Below, piece after piece: positions 1-9,148 of a stretch of DNA of 64,000 nucleotides. Position 1 is the first letter of the stretch; the number at the start of each line of letters is the position of its first letter. The notes beneath the pieces were generated by a model that worked only from the letters and a program-made list of their open reading frames with translations, searched no databases and was not told the DNA's origin. The DNA is taken from contig NZ_CP058627.1 in assembly GCF_013403565.1 (NCBI RefSeq), forward strand, positions 2,604,001-2,668,000, written 5' to 3'. The translations under genes were made by a program, and so were the position numbers. Origin of the DNA: Chitinibacter bivalviorum. GTDB taxonomy: Bacteria > Pseudomonadota > Gammaproteobacteria > Burkholderiales > Chitinibacteraceae.

Positions 1-189
1 GATGTCGGCTTTATCGACAACACACCGATTGATCACGATTTAATGGGGCGCGGCCTGAATAAAGCGCTGTATAACTTTATGCATGGTATTGGCCTCGATG
101 AAGACCTGCGTAGCTGGTTTGATTGCAAAGTACCGCGCAGCACCGTGCCGCGCCAATTTATCGAGCGGGCGCTGCAAAATCGGGGCTAA
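1..189 (+). CDS. C-terminal fragment of an unrecognised protein
   Basis: The frame is open from the first base of the window and ends at a TAA, giving the last 62 residues of a protein whose start lies outside. The fragment begins DVGFIDNTPIDHD and ends FIERALQNRG; it looks soluble, with no membrane segment or metal motif. I do not recognise the family. The next gene lies about 100 bp downstream on the same strand. No convincing terminator is visible in the gap. Confidence 0.6.
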   Translation, partial: DVGFIDNTPIDHDLMGRGLNKALYNFMHGIGLDEDLRSWFDCKVPRSTVPRQFIERALQNRG

Positions 190-287
190 GCTGATTGATG
201 GGGTATAAGCCTGAACAGCTTATTCAAAAAGAATTTACAAGTAATACTACTACCAAGTATTGCTTGATTTAAGGCAGGACAAAGACC

Positions 288-512
288 ATGAGCGCACCGC
301 AAAAAAACAACCCGCAACACGGTATTACGCTGGAGCAAATGCTGACTGATCTGGTCGATCATTTTGGCTGGAAAGGCCTGCACAAGCAGATTCCACTGCA
401 GTGCTTTTTTAACGAGCCATCGATTAAATCCAGCCTGAAATTCCTGCGCCGCACGCCGTGGGCGCGGGAAAAAGTCGAGGCGCTAGATGCCAGCTTGCGC
501 GGCAAGGGCTAA
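288..512 (+). CDS. VF530-family (DUF2132) small DNA-binding-like protein
   Basis: A 74-residue protein that matches the VF530/DUF2132 family from start to end: the [17 protein letters not shown] opening, the FGWKGL segment and the closing [17 protein letters not shown] are the hallmarks of this family. One solved member (Vibrio VF530) has a fold suggesting nucleic-acid binding, but its cellular role is unknown. The length is typical. The ATG is preceded by an AGGAC-type ribosome site about 8-12 bases upstream. It converges on the small gene that follows on the opposite strand. Confidence 0.85.
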   Translation: MSAPQKNNPQHGITLEQMLTDLVDHFGWKGLHKQIPLQCFFNEPSIKSSLKFLRRTPWAREKVEALDASLRGKG

Positions 513-524
513 ATCGCACGGCAC

Positions 525-803
525 TTAGTGTTTAAGCGCTTCCAGAATCGACGTCGGCGTTTCGTGCTCGGCCATCACCAAGCGCAAGCGGTTAAACGCG
601 GCGGCGGCCTCTTCGGGGTATTTCCCAAACGACGTCAGATTGCTGTGCTTCCAGCCTGCGGCGTGCAAGACCTGATTGCGAAATTTAGGGCCATCAAGCT
701 GCCCTTCGGCCATTTGCAACAAAGCCCGCTCAATCAATACATGCGGAAATGGGTCGCGTGAAATGGTACTGAAATGCTGCGGTAGAATTTCGTTAAATTG
801 CAT
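525..803 (-). CDS. hypothetical protein, 92 aa
   Basis: Small soluble protein, opening MQFNEILPQHFST, with a predicted helical C-terminal half rich in Ala, Glu and Leu. I do not recognise a family. The start is supported by AGGTG five bases before the ATG. The gene sits between the VF530-like gene (convergent) and rlmF (same strand, upstream), separated from rlmF by about 70 bp. Coding potential is plausible because the frame is open over the whole conserved-looking stretch and the ribosome site is good, but no function can be assigned. Confidence 0.55.
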   Translation of the reverse strand: MQFNEILPQHFSTISRDPFPHVLIERALLQMAEGQLDGPKFRNQVLHAAGWKHSNLTSFGKYPEEAAAAFNRLRLVMAEHETPTSILEALKH

Positions 804-874
804 GATGACACCTAGAAACGCGATCGTGAGTATCTGTATCTAAGGCTATTTTCAGGCAATTTGCCAACTCAAAA

Positions 875-1837
875 TCAGTTTTTACTGATACTAAAGCGCC
901 AAGCGACGATGCGGCTGATTTTTTGCCCTTGCGCCATGTCTAGCGTTTTCACATCGTGCGCCCCGACGCCGCGCAGCGCCTTATAAATCGGCGGCAAATT
1001 ATCGATTTTTGACACCAAAGTCGTAAACCAGCCCACCTGCGTGGCAAAGTGTTTGCTTTCCAAAATCATCTGCGTGATGAATTTCACCTCACCGCCTTCG
1101 CACCATAATTCATTGTTTTGGCCAGCAAAATTGAGCTTTGGGGTTTTGTCCGCTTTATTGGCCAAACCTAAATTACGCAATTTGCGGTTCGAACCCGCCG
1201 CCGCATCGGCGGCTGAGGCATGAAATGGCGGGTTGCACAGCGTGAAATCGAAATATTCGTCAGCGCCAATAATGCCGTTAAAAATATGCCGTGTCGCACT
1301 TTGCAGCCGTGCGTCCAAGCCACCCGCCAACACCGCGTTATTGGCAAAAATCTGCGCTGCATTTTTCACCGCCACCGGGTCGATATCCGAGCCGACAAAG
1401 TGCCAGCCATAGCTCGCCCGCCCCAGCATCGGGTAAATCGCATTGGCGCCCACGCCAATATCCAGCCCTCGCACCGCATCGCCCCGTGGAATTTCCCCTG
1501 TTTCACTCGCCAATAAATCGGCTAGGGTATGGATGTAATCAGCCCGTCCAGGAATGGGTGGACATAAATACCCCTCAGGCGTATCCCAAGTCGTAATGCC
1601 ATAAAAATGCGCCAGCAAAGCGCGATTGAGCGCCTTCACCGCCTGCGGGTCGGCAAAATCAATGCTGTCATCGCCATAGGCATTCTTGGCGACAAATTGC
1701 GCCAACTCACTGCTCGCCGCAATCAAGGCGGCAAAGTCATAGCGGCCTTGATGTTGGTTGCGCGAATGCAGGCTTGCTTTATTCGCGGCTTTGGGAGCTT
1801 TGATGGTCGCAGTTTTTTTGGGGGCGAATTTGGACAT
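875..1837 (-). CDS. rlmF: 23S rRNA (adenine(1618)-N6)-methyltransferase RlmF
   Basis: SAM-dependent methyltransferase of about 320 residues that modifies A1618 of 23S rRNA. The visible signature is the N6-adenine methylase motif CNPPFHASA in the second half, preceded by a glycine-rich SAM site (GLDIGVGANAIYP). The N-terminus is a basic, Lys/Ala-rich tail (MSKFAPKKTATIKAPK) as in other RlmF proteins. An in-frame ATG nine codons further upstream is possible; I prefer the MSKF start on family resemblance, although neither has a strong ribosome site. It is divergent from trpS. Confidence 0.88.
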   Translation of the reverse strand: MSKFAPKKTATIKAPKAANKASLHSRNQHQGRYDFAALIAASSELAQFVAKNAYGDDSIDFADPQAVKALNRALLAHFYGITTWDTPEGYLCPPIPGRADYIHTLADLLASETGEIPRGDAVRGLDIGVGANAIYPMLGRASYGWHFVGSDIDPVAVKNAAQIFANNAVLAGGLDARLQSATRHIFNGIIGADEYFDFTLCNPPFHASAADAAAGSNRKLRNLGLANKADKTPKLNFAGQNNELWCEGGEVKFITQMILESKHFATQVGWFTTLVSKIDNLPPIYKALRGVGAHDVKTLDMAQGQKISRIVAWRFSISKN

Positions 1838-1971
1838 GGCGGTGTGGAGTACAAAACAAGGCATCAGCCTAACAGAAAAAACGTCCTACTTGCGCCAAAA
1901 CACACACAGTACGCGCACGGGCTGCTAGACTTGTCCGCTATTTTGTTTTGCGAAATGTGAAGGGTATAAAA

Positions 1972-3267
1972 ATGAGCAGCACGCGTGTTTTAACCGGGAT
2001 TACGACTTCAGGCACACCGCATTTGGGCAATTACGTCGGCGCGATCCGCCCCGCGATTGTCGCCAGCCAATCGAATACCACCGACTGCTTCTTTTTTATG
2101 GCCGATTACCATGCGCTGATCAAATGTGATGATCCAGCGCGCATTGAGCGCTCGCGCCTTGAAATTGCAGCCACTTGGCTGGCCGCCGGGCTCGACCCAG
2201 AGCGCGTTACTTTCTATCGTCAATCCGATGTGCCCGAAGTCACCGAGCTGAACTGGCTGTTGACCTGTGTGACGGCCAAAGGCCAGATGAACCGCGCACA
2301 CGCCTACAAAGCCAGCACCGACATCAACGAAGCCGCCGGTGAAGACCCTGATCATGGCGTAACGATGGGCTTGTTCTGCTATCCGATTTTGATGGCCGCC
2401 GACATTTTGCTGTTTAACCCGCACAAAGTGCCCGTTGGCCGCGATCAGATTCAGCATATCGAAATGGCGCGCGATGTTGCCGCCCGTTTTAACCATATGT
2501 TTGGTGCAGGCAAAGAGCTATTTGTCTTGCCCGAAGCGCACATCGAAGAACACGTAGCGACCTTGCCTGGCCTCGATGGTCGCAAGATGAGCAAATCATA
2601 CGACAACACGATCCCACTATTTGAAGGCGGTAGCAAAGCGCTGAAAGAAGCAATTGCGCGCATCGTGACTAACAGCCTGTTGCCGGGCGAGCCCAAAGAT
2701 CCGGAATGCCATCTGGTGACCATCTATGAGGCGTTTGCGACGCCCGAGCAGGCGGCGAAATTCAAAGCCGATCTGGTTGCGGGCTTGGGCTGGGGCGATG
2801 CGAAAAAGCAACTCCTCGAATTGATCGAAAGCCAGATCGGCCCAATGCGCGAGAAATATCAAGCGCTGATGGCACACCCAGAGCAGATCGAAGAATTGCT
2901 GCAAATTGGCGCGCAAAAAGCGCGTGCCATCGCTGCGCCATTGCTCAAAGAAGTACGCGAAGCTGTCGGCCTGCGCCGTATGAACGCGATTCCGCAAGCG
3001 AAAGAAAAAGCAGTGAAAATCGCGCTGCCAATGTTCAAGCAATTCCGCCTCGCGGATGGCCAGTTCTATTTCAATTTCAGCGATGCGCACGGTCGTTTGC
3101 TATTGGAAAGCCAAGGTTTTGCTTCAGGCAAAGATGCGGGTCAGTGGATTGGTAAACTGAAAAAAGAAGGCGTAACCGCACTGAGCAATGATGCGCCAGT
3201 GAAGTTGGCTGAAGGCATTGCTCAGGATGATGTCGCAGCGGCGCTGCTAGCTCTAAATGCGGAATAA
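1972..3267 (+). CDS. trpS: tryptophan-tRNA ligase with C-terminal extension
   Basis: Class I aminoacyl-tRNA synthetase charging tRNA-Trp. The HIGH-type motif is HLGN (residues 17-20) and the KMSKS loop is present at 205-209. The ATG is chosen because GAAGGG lies 7-12 bases upstream; a frame extension of eight codons lacks this. At 431 residues it is about 100 longer than the E. coli enzyme. The extra tail (about 363-405) contains [18 protein letters not shown] followed by [19 protein letters not shown], which resembles a YegP/DUF1508 domain. A strong terminator follows, so it is probably monocistronic. Confidence 0.95.
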   Translation: MSSTRVLTGITTSGTPHLGNYVGAIRPAIVASQSNTTDCFFFMADYHALIKCDDPARIERSRLEIAATWLAAGLDPERVTFYRQSDVPEVTELNWLLTCVTAKGQMNRAHAYKASTDINEAAGEDPDHGVTMGLFCYPILMAADILLFNPHKVPVGRDQIQHIEMARDVAARFNHMFGAGKELFVLPEAHIEEHVATLPGLDGRKMSKSYDNTIPLFEGGSKALKEAIARIVTNSLLPGEPKDPECHLVTIYEAFATPEQAAKFKADLVAGLGWGDAKKQLLELIESQIGPMREKYQALMAHPEQIEELLQIGAQKARAIAAPLLKEVREAVGLRRMNAIPQAKEKAVKIALPMFKQFRLADGQFYFNFSDAHGRLLLESQGFASGKDAGQWIGKLKKEGVTALSNDAPVKLAEGIAQDDVAAALLALNAE

Positions 3268-3310
3268 ATACAGGCGCATCCAATCTGTCATCTGAAAATG
3301 GCAGAATACC

Positions 3311-3350
3311 AAAAGGCTGATTATTCATTTAATCAGCCTTTTTGCTTTTT
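3311..3350 (+). terminator. intrinsic terminator of trpS
   Basis: Twelve-base-pair perfect stem (AAAAGGCTGATT / AATCAGCCTTTT) with an 8-nt loop followed by a T-rich tract, 44 bp after the trpS stop codon. Confidence 0.85.
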
Positions 3351-3391
3351 CACCTTCTATATTGCTAGACCAACCCCCACTGGAGATCACC

Positions 3392-3829
3392 ATGGCTCGC
3401 GTCAGCACGTATCTGAATTTTGCCGGTAACACCGAAGCGGCATTTGCATTTTATCGCGGCATCTTTGGCGGCGAGTTTATCGGCCCGATCCATCGTTTTG
3501 GCGATATTCCACCGTCACCCGATCAGCCGCCGATGAATGAAGCCGACAAAAACCTCGTCATGCATATCGAGCTGGCGCTGCTGGGCGGCCACGTATTGAT
3601 GGGTACGGATGCGCCCGAATCAATGGGATTTAAAGTGGTACACGGCAATAGCATCCACATTAATTTGCAGCCCGATACCCGAGCTGAAGCCGAGCACTTA
3701 TTTAACGGCTTAGCAGTCAATGCCGTGATTGAGACGCCGCTACAGGATATGTTCTGGGGCGCGTATTACGGTTGCTTGACTGATCAGTTTGGTATTCGCT
3801 GGATGGTTAATTGCGATAGCGGGATTTGA
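3392..3829 (+). CDS. VOC-family protein, PhnB-like
   Basis: Single glyoxalase/VOC-fold protein of 145 residues related to PhnB/YjdN. The typical opening is visible (STYLNFAGNTEAAFAFY) together with the FWGAYYGCLTDQFGIRWMVN closing motif of this group. Members are metal-dependent-fold proteins of mostly unknown substrate. The start is fixed by GGAG nine bases upstream of the ATG; an upstream in-frame TTG has no ribosome site. It is flanked by terminators on both sides, so it is likely a single-gene unit. Confidence 0.85.
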   Translation: MARVSTYLNFAGNTEAAFAFYRGIFGGEFIGPIHRFGDIPPSPDQPPMNEADKNLVMHIELALLGGHVLMGTDAPESMGFKVVHGNSIHINLQPDTRAEAEHLFNGLAVNAVIETPLQDMFWGAYYGCLTDQFGIRWMVNCDSGI

Positions 3830-3850
3830 CTCAATCCCGATACCGGCAAA

Positions 3851-3877
3851 AATAATGGCGCTGATAGCGCCATTATT
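3851..3877. terminator. bidirectional terminator between convergent genes
   Basis: Eleven-bp perfect stem (AATAATGGCGC / GCGCCATTATT) with a TGATA loop and T/A tracts on both sides. It ends immediately at the stop codon of the minus-strand membrane protein and serves both converging genes. Confidence 0.8.
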
Positions 3878-4366
3878 TTATTGAACTTCGACTTCGGCGG
3901 TTTGAATTGCCAAACCCGTTGCCGCCGATAAGGTTTGAGCTAAGGCATCGGCCTTGGCGAGATTACGACGGGTGGCAGACCAATTGGCAAAGGCGAAGCG
4001 CTCCACTTGCTCGCTATCGTCTTTGACACCGCAGACCATCAGCCAGATCGTGTCTTTGCGAAACAGATTCGGGTCTTGCTCCAAACGAATCTCGCTAAAT
4101 GCTTGCACGGGGGCGGAGACCTTATACAGTGGGATCAGCCCAAACAGCATGGTACGACGCTCAAATATGCCATCGTAACAACGCTGCTCGCTAGGCAGCG
4201 CCCAAAACAGCGCCATGCCCGCCAAGATCGAATAGTAAAACAAGCCATAGAAATGGTTTTCAAATTGGTCGGACTGCACCAGCGGCTTGCCCCACCACGC
4301 CAGCGCGATGAGGGCCAAACCCGATAACCACCAAGCTAAGCTGCTGGTCGTACGATGCACGATCAT
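3878..4366 (-). CDS. hypothetical inner-membrane protein, 162 aa
   Basis: Two N-terminal hydrophobic segments are visible (WWLSGLALIALAWWG and YYSILAGMALFWALP), followed by a soluble domain of about 100 residues beginning CYDGIFERRTMLFGLIPLY. The topology resembles small membrane proteins with a PH-like cytoplasmic domain, but I do not recognise a named family. AGGA lies 8-11 bases before the ATG. A 49-bp GGGTAT element (4379-4427) sits directly upstream of this ribosome site, so it is probably part of the 5' leader. Confidence 0.65.
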   Translation of the reverse strand: MIVHRTTSSLAWWLSGLALIALAWWGKPLVQSDQFENHFYGLFYYSILAGMALFWALPSEQRCYDGIFERRTMLFGLIPLYKVSAPVQAFSEIRLEQDPNLFRKDTIWLMVCGVKDDSEQVERFAFANWSATRRNLAKADALAQTLSAATGLAIQTAEVEVQ

Positions 4367-4378
4367 ATTGAATTCCTA

Positions 4379-4427
4379 GGGTATATGCTGCAGGTTGTTT
4401 TAATAATTAATTTTGAGGGCAATACCC
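4379..4427. repeat. 49-bp GGGTAT/ATACCC element, copy 1
   Basis: Starts GGGTATATGCTGC and ends GGGCAATACCC, exactly 49 bp, in the gap between the pyrC 3' end and the next minus-strand gene. The outer six bases of the two ends are inverted repeats. Confidence 0.75.
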
Positions 4428-4466
4428 TATCAACTCGTGCCAGACCATTGATCTGGCACGGCGCAC

Positions 4467-5516
4467 TTAGTCTTGCAATTTCCACGCGACGGTTTCACCG
4501 GCGCGCAGCGGCACAACGACATTTTCACCAAACTGATACTCAGCAGGTACGGTCCAGCTTTCTTTGACCAGCGTGACTTTCTCGCCGCTCACTGGCAAGC
4601 CGTAGAAAGTCGGGCCGTTGATCGATGCAAACGCTTCGAGCTTATCGAGCGCACCTGCGGCGTCAAAGACTTCGGCGTACAGCGGCAAGGCGGCGTGCGC
4701 GGTGTACATGCCGGCGCAACCACAGCTGTTTTCTTTGGTGCCTTTGGCGTGCGGCGCGCTGTCGGTGCCGAGGAAGAATTTGCTGCGCACTGCGGCATCG
4801 TGGCCAGTCACGGCACGCACCAAAGCTTGACGGTGTACTTCGCGCTTTAATACCGGCAGGCAATACAGGTGTGGGCGAATCCCACCTACCAGCATCGCGT
4901 TGCGATTCATCAGCAGGTGGTGCGCAGTCACGGTGGCGGCCACATTCGGGCCGGCGCTGGCGACAAATTCAGCCGCGTCTTTGGTCGTGATGTGTTCAAA
5001 CACCACGCGCAGCGTTGGGAAGCGCTCAAGCAGCGGTTTCATAATGCGATCGATAAAGACTGCTTCGCGATCGAAAATATCAATCTCGCTATCGACGACT
5101 TCGCCGTGCACCAAGAATGGCAGGCCAACTTCGGCCATTTTCTCAATCGTTGGCAGCACTTTATTGATGTCGGTACAGCCCGCATCCGAATTGGTCGTCG
5201 CGCCCGCTGGATACAATTTCACGCCGTGAACAAAGCCGCTATTTTTGGCGGCAACAATATCATCTGGGGTGGTATTGTCGGTCAAATACAGCGTCATCAA
5301 GGGCTGGAAAGACATACCCTGCGGTAGCGCAGCCAAAATACGGTCACGGTATTCGCCAGCCAGTTTTACATTGGTTACCGGCGGTTTTAAATTAGGCATC
5401 ACAATCGCTCGGCCAAATTCACGTGCGGTGTGCGGCAATACGCTGGCCAGACCCGCGCCATCACGCAGGTGTAAATGCCAATCATCAGGGCGAGCGATGG
5501 TAATCGTTTGGGTCAT
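4467..5516 (-). CDS. pyrC: dihydroorotase (class II)
   Basis: Zinc amidohydrolase of pyrimidine synthesis that cyclises N-carbamoyl-aspartate to dihydroorotate. The metal motif is at H14 and H16 (DWHLHLRDG), the lysine expected to be carbamylated is K100 (GVKLYPAG), and the C-terminal DSAPH motif is present. The length (349 aa) is standard for the E. coli-type enzyme. The start codon lies one base after the tusA stop codon, so the two genes form an operon tusA-pyrC. Confidence 0.95.
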   Translation of the reverse strand: MTQTITIARPDDWHLHLRDGAGLASVLPHTAREFGRAIVMPNLKPPVTNVKLAGEYRDRILAALPQGMSFQPLMTLYLTDNTTPDDIVAAKNSGFVHGVKLYPAGATTNSDAGCTDINKVLPTIEKMAEVGLPFLVHGEVVDSEIDIFDREAVFIDRIMKPLLERFPTLRVVFEHITTKDAAEFVASAGPNVAATVTAHHLLMNRNAMLVGGIRPHLYCLPVLKREVHRQALVRAVTGHDAAVRSKFFLGTDSAPHAKGTKENSCGCAGMYTAHAALPLYAEVFDAAGALDKLEAFASINGPTFYGLPVSGEKVTLVKESWTVPAEYQFGENVVVPLRAGETVAWKLQD

Positions 5517-5517
5517 A

Positions 5518-5757
5518 TCAGCGTTTCCGAATTAAAAATAGGAATTTGGTTTCGACTTGCCAGTGCTCAACGAGTTCATTGCCCGTTTGTTTGCAAAACG
5601 CAGCAAAATCAGTCGGCGTTGCCGGATCAGTGCAGGTGACTTGCAGCAACTGCCCGCTCTCTAAAGCAGCCAGTGCTTTCTTGGTGCGCAAAATTGGCAA
5701 AGGGCAATTGAGGCCCGATAAATCGGTGGCAAGGTTGGCTTCTGGGCGGGTCGACAT
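5518..5757 (-). CDS. tusA: TusA-like sulfur carrier protein
   Basis: Small sulfurtransferase-fold protein of 79 residues. The family motif is CPLP with the reactive cysteine at residue 18 ([17 protein letters not shown]). TusA proteins pass persulfide sulfur to tRNA thiolation or molybdenum-cofactor pathways; which one applies here cannot be read from context. I chose the internal ATG (MSTRPEAN) because this gives the normal family length; the frame extends 23 codons upstream without homology. It lies immediately upstream of pyrC. Confidence 0.85.
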   Translation of the reverse strand: MSTRPEANLATDLSGLNCPLPILRTKKALAALESGQLLQVTCTDPATPTDFAAFCKQTGNELVEHWQVETKFLFLIRKR

Positions 5758-5908
5758 CGGGCAGACTCTGGCGGCGAAAAGCTTATTGTACCAAGACTTG
5801 TTCGGGCATACATTTTTTGCACCCATGCCGCTGGCATTGAACCTTTCTGCAGCGCCCTACTCTGATGTTGCGCGGCCCTTTGGCTGTTTTCATATAGAGA
5901 CTTGTGCG

Positions 5909-6676
5909 ATGTTCAAGAAATTGTTTGCTTCCATCGGTGTTGGCGGTGCAACGGTCGATACCGTGCTCGATAAGGCCAGCGCATTTCCCGGCGGGGTGAT
6001 CAGTGGCCACGTGCTGATTAAGGGTGGTAGCGTTGATCAGGCCATTGAATATGTTGATCTGGTCTTGATGACAGAGGCTGAGCAAAAAATGGGCGACGGG
6101 GAAGTTCGCGTGGCGCAGCCGCTGGCTAAATTCCGCGTGTCCGGCGCGCTGACGGCCACCGCAGGCTTAGAGCGTCGTCTGCCGTTTTCGCTGACACTGC
6201 CCATGGAAACGCCGGTCAATAACGCCCAAGCCTTGGCCAGCCCCGCTTATCCATACACGCCGCACGTCAAAGCGGCGGTGTGGATTCATACCGATCTGGC
6301 CATTGCCGCCGCGATTGACGCCAAAGATCGCGATTACCTTGATATTCACCCGCTGCCGCAAATGCAGCGCCTGATCGCGGCGATGGGTACGCTGGGCTTT
6401 GCGCATACCAGCACCGATGTAGAAATCGGCACGGCGCGCGTAAATGATATTTACAGCAGCATAGGCTGCTATCAGGAATTTGAATTTCGCCCCATGCAGG
6501 GCGGATTTGGGCGGATTCAGGAGGTCGAAATCACCTGCATCGCCCGCCCCGAGGGCGTGCATGTCTTAATCGAGGCCGACCGCCGTTTTAGCCGTGATAG
6601 CTATAGCGCCTTATTGATGGATGCCAATTGGAAAAACATCGATTGGGAAAGCCGTTTGCAGCAGTTGCTCAATTAA
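5909..6676 (+). CDS. Spo0M-family (arrestin-like) protein
   Basis: A 255-residue protein beginning MFKKLFASIGVGGATVDTVL, the characteristic opening of the sporulation-control protein Spo0M family, which has an arrestin-like beta-sandwich. Such proteins occur widely outside spore formers, where their role is unsettled. GAG lies about 8 bases upstream of the ATG. It is followed after 11 bp by a small basic protein whose ribosome site overlaps its stop codon, so the two are probably co-transcribed and translationally coupled. Confidence 0.85.
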   Translation: MFKKLFASIGVGGATVDTVLDKASAFPGGVISGHVLIKGGSVDQAIEYVDLVLMTEAEQKMGDGEVRVAQPLAKFRVSGALTATAGLERRLPFSLTLPMETPVNNAQALASPAYPYTPHVKAAVWIHTDLAIAAAIDAKDRDYLDIHPLPQMQRLIAAMGTLGFAHTSTDVEIGTARVNDIYSSIGCYQEFEFRPMQGGFGRIQEVEITCIARPEGVHVLIEADRRFSRDSYSALLMDANWKNIDWESRLQQLLN

Positions 6677-6687
6677 GGAGCGCAGCG

Positions 6688-6864
6688 ATGAGCATGAAAA
6701 AGAAGCTGTTTTATTCCTTGCTGGAAATGCTGCTCAAATGGGTGATGGCGAAAAAAGGCGGCAGCCAATACGGTGCCGCGCCTCACAACACCCAATTTGG
6801 CTATGGCAAAAAGCCCTATCAGCACAAAAAACCGTATTACAAAAAATCGCGCTGGTTTGATTAA
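6688..6864 (+). CDS. small basic protein, 58 aa
   Basis: Begins MSMKKKLFYSLLEMLLKW and ends with a Lys/Tyr-rich tail (KKPYQHKKPYYKKSRWFD). A perfect AAGGAG lies 7 bases before the ATG and overlaps the stop codon of the Spo0M-like gene, which is good evidence that the frame is translated. The amphipathic N-terminus and charged tail could bind membrane or nucleic acid. No family is recognised; a functional link with the Spo0M-like partner is inferred from position only. Confidence 0.65.
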   Translation: MSMKKKLFYSLLEMLLKWVMAKKGGSQYGAAPHNTQFGYGKKPYQHKKPYYKKSRWFD

Positions 6865-6878
6865 GCCCGATTAAACAC

Positions 6879-6903
6879 AGGCCTGCATCCGCAGGCCTTT
6901 TTT
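6879..6903 (+). terminator. intrinsic terminator
   Basis: Eight-bp perfect stem (AGGCCTGC / GCAGGCCT) with an ATCC loop and a T tract, directly after the small basic protein gene. Confidence 0.85.
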
Positions 6904-6949
6904 CGCTTCATGCAGTATGCTGTATTCATCCCAAGCCCGTGAGGAAGCC

Positions 6950-7468
6950 ATGATGAAAAAAGTACAGCGCCGCACTGTCGATTTATCCGCCTATCCCGAT
7001 CTGGTGGTGATTTATTTGGGGCTACGCGTCAATTTCTGGACTGGGATAAAAACCATAATCGGCATCGGCCCACAAATTGCCAAAGCAGTCGCCGATCAGC
7101 CTGACGGTTTGCTGCGGCATGAAAATATTATTTTTTCGCTCTTTCCACCTCATGTCGGCATGCGGCAATATTGGCGCGATTTTGAATCCTTAGAGCAATG
7201 GGCGCGTTCCGAGCCACATCGGCAATGGTGGCTGCAATTTCTAAAAAATAGCGGCGGCACTGGCTTTTGGCATGAAAGCTATTTTATGCAAGGCGGTATG
7301 GAGGCGGTGTACGACGATATTCCTGCCGATATTGGCTTTCTGGCATTTGCGCCACAACGCGAAGCACGGGGCAAGATGTATAGCGCCAGAGATCGCATCA
7401 ATAAAGGCATGGGCAGCGATACATCCAGCCCAATTCAAGAAAAAGACTATTACGCCAACGAGAAATAA
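6950..7468 (+). CDS. DUF4188 family protein (putative heme-dependent monooxygenase-like)
   Basis: A 172-residue protein matching DUF4188: VVIYLGLRVNFWTGIKT, PPHVGMRQYWRDF and GTGFWHESYF are family-typical. The family is loosely called monooxygenase-like; its reaction is not established. GAGGA sits 5 bases before the first of two adjacent ATGs. The gene stands alone between a terminator and the aminotransferase gene about 170 bp downstream; that gap contains no recognisable element. Confidence 0.8.
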   Translation: MMKKVQRRTVDLSAYPDLVVIYLGLRVNFWTGIKTIIGIGPQIAKAVADQPDGLLRHENIIFSLFPPHVGMRQYWRDFESLEQWARSEPHRQWWLQFLKNSGGTGFWHESYFMQGGMEAVYDDIPADIGFLAFAPQREARGKMYSARDRINKGMGSDTSSPIQEKDYYANEK

Positions 7469-7641
7469 ACTGATCGAGTCTTCATCGCGTGAAAAGCCTG
7501 CACTGGCATAGTGTCGCGCTGCCTTTACTCAAACCACGCGCAGATTGGCAACAATGTGCGAGCGCAGCAAAAATTCATGGCTCAGCGCAACTTCACTGTG
7601 CATAATAAATCCACACCCTCGTCACGCCTGCGGAGTCGATC

Positions 7642-8784
7642 ATGCTTGTGCCTCAACCTCATATTGCGCCCTTTTTCCCGCCACACCGTACTTTGATGGG
7701 GCCTGGCCCGTCGGATGTTTATCCTTCCGTCCTTGCCGCCGGCGCCAAGCCGACCTTAGGCCATCTCGACCCCTTGTTTGTCGGCATGATGGATGAAGTT
7801 AAAACGCTGCTGCAATACGCATTCCAGACCAAAAATGAGATGACATTGGCCGTTTCCGCGCCCGGCTCGGCCGGGATGGAAGCCTGTTTTGTGAATCTGG
7901 TCGAGCCGGGCGAGAAAGTCATCGTCTGTCGCAATGGCGTATTTGGCGAACGGATGCGCCAAAATGTCGAGCGCATCGGCGCGGTAGCCGTACTGGTCGA
8001 TAATGAATGGGGCAAGCCCGTTGACGTATCAGCCGTCGAAGCGGCGCTGCAAGCGCACCCCGACGCCAAATTTCTGGCCTTTGTGCACGCCGAAACCTCT
8101 ACCGGCGCGCGCTCGGATGCGAAAACATTGTGTGCGCTCGCCAAAAAGTCAGGCCTGTTGACCATTGTTGATGCAGTGACGTCGCTGGGCGGTATTGAGC
8201 TGCGCGTCGATGAATGGGGCATTGATGCGATTTACTCGGGCAGCCAGAAATGTCTTTCGTGCGTACCCGGGCTGTCACCATTGTCGTTTTCGCCTGCCGC
8301 CGTCGAGAAAATCAAAGCGCGTAAAACGCCGGTACAAAGCTGGTTTCTCGACCAAACCCTAGTCATGGCGTACTGGGGCAATGCATCAGGCGCTAAGCGC
8401 AGCTACCACCACACCGCGCCCGTCAATGCACTGTACGCGCTGCACGAAGCATTGCGCCTACTGGCCATTGAGGGCTTGGAAAACGCTTGGGCGCGCCACG
8501 CTGCGATGCATGAGTTACTTCGTGATGGCTTGGAAAAACTCGGGATTGAATTTGTCGTTGACGCCGAATATCGCCTGCCACAACTCAATGCCGTGCATAT
8601 CCCCGCCGGCGTGGACGACGCCGCAGTTCGCTCGCGTTTGCTGGCCGACTACAATATCGAAATCGGCGCAGGTCTGGGTGCGCTGGCTGGCAAAGCATGG
8701 CGGATCGGCTTGATGGGCTACGCCGCACGGCGGGAAAATATTGCCTTACTGCTCAACGCGCTGAGTGAAGTGCTTGGTCAATAA
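7642..8784 (+). CDS. class V aminotransferase (serine/alanine-glyoxylate type)
   Basis: PLP enzyme of 380 residues. The opening PPHRTLMGPGPSDVYPSVL and the PLP-lysine motif YSGSQKCLS (K203) identify the alanine-glyoxylate/serine-glyoxylate aminotransferase group; VDAVTSLGG just before it carries the cofactor-binding aspartate. The probable role is transamination of glyoxylate with alanine or serine, but the exact donor cannot be told from sequence. The conserved start of the family fits the chosen ATG. A strong terminator follows. Confidence 0.88.
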   Translation: MLVPQPHIAPFFPPHRTLMGPGPSDVYPSVLAAGAKPTLGHLDPLFVGMMDEVKTLLQYAFQTKNEMTLAVSAPGSAGMEACFVNLVEPGEKVIVCRNGVFGERMRQNVERIGAVAVLVDNEWGKPVDVSAVEAALQAHPDAKFLAFVHAETSTGARSDAKTLCALAKKSGLLTIVDAVTSLGGIELRVDEWGIDAIYSGSQKCLSCVPGLSPLSFSPAAVEKIKARKTPVQSWFLDQTLVMAYWGNASGAKRSYHHTAPVNALYALHEALRLLAIEGLENAWARHAAMHELLRDGLEKLGIEFVVDAEYRLPQLNAVHIPAGVDDAAVRSRLLADYNIEIGAGLGALAGKAWRIGLMGYAARRENIALLLNALSEVLGQ

Positions 8785-8813
8785 AGCTGGGCATCGGCAT
8801 TGAATGGCGACAC

Positions 8814-8851
8814 AAAGGCCTTGCGCGGTGTATTGAGCGCAAGGCCTTTTT
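8814..8851 (+). terminator. intrinsic terminator of the aminotransferase gene
   Basis: Thirteen-bp stem (AAAGGCCTTGCGC / GCGCAAGGCCTTT) with a 10-nt loop and a T tract. It lies just before the end of the convergent minus-strand gene. Confidence 0.85.
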
Positions 8852-8857
8852 AGTTGA

Positions 8858-9121
8858 TTAACATGACACGCTGGCAAACGCCGCGGCATGCGGATCGAGC
8901 AAATCGGCCGCGGCGGTTTTGCTATCAAACGCAATCGGCGATTCATGGCCTTGCTCGTACAAAATGGCGACCAAATCGGCGTCATCGGTAAATGCCATTT
9001 TCTGGCCAAACAGCACCAGCCAATTGCCTGAAATATTGACAATGCGCGCATGTAAGCGTGGTTCATGTTGACGCGCCTGATCGAGCGTAAAGAGCTTGAT
9101 ACCGTTAAATTGAACTGTCAT
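8858..9121 (-). CDS. hypothetical protein, 87 aa
   Basis: Small soluble protein starting MTVQFNGIKLFTLDQARQ, without membrane segments or recognisable motifs. GAGAG lies 7-12 bases before the ATG. Upstream on the same strand is the zinc-ribbon membrane protein; the gap holds a 49-bp GGGTAT hairpin element. It ends against the terminator of the aminotransferase gene. No function can be proposed. Confidence 0.6.
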   Translation of the reverse strand: MTVQFNGIKLFTLDQARQHEPRLHARIVNISGNWLVLFGQKMAFTDDADLVAILYEQGHESPIAFDSKTAAADLLDPHAAAFASVSC

Positions 9122-9148
9122 TCGCTTGCTCTCGATTAAATTTAATTA

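Noticed and set aside
1188-1200. TTCGAACCC resembling a tRNA T-loop
   Set aside because: It lies inside rlmF and no cloverleaf can be folded around it.
1962-1970. GGGTATA just before trpS
   Set aside because: It overlaps the trpS ribosome site and there is no ATACCC partner 49 bp away; treated as chance.
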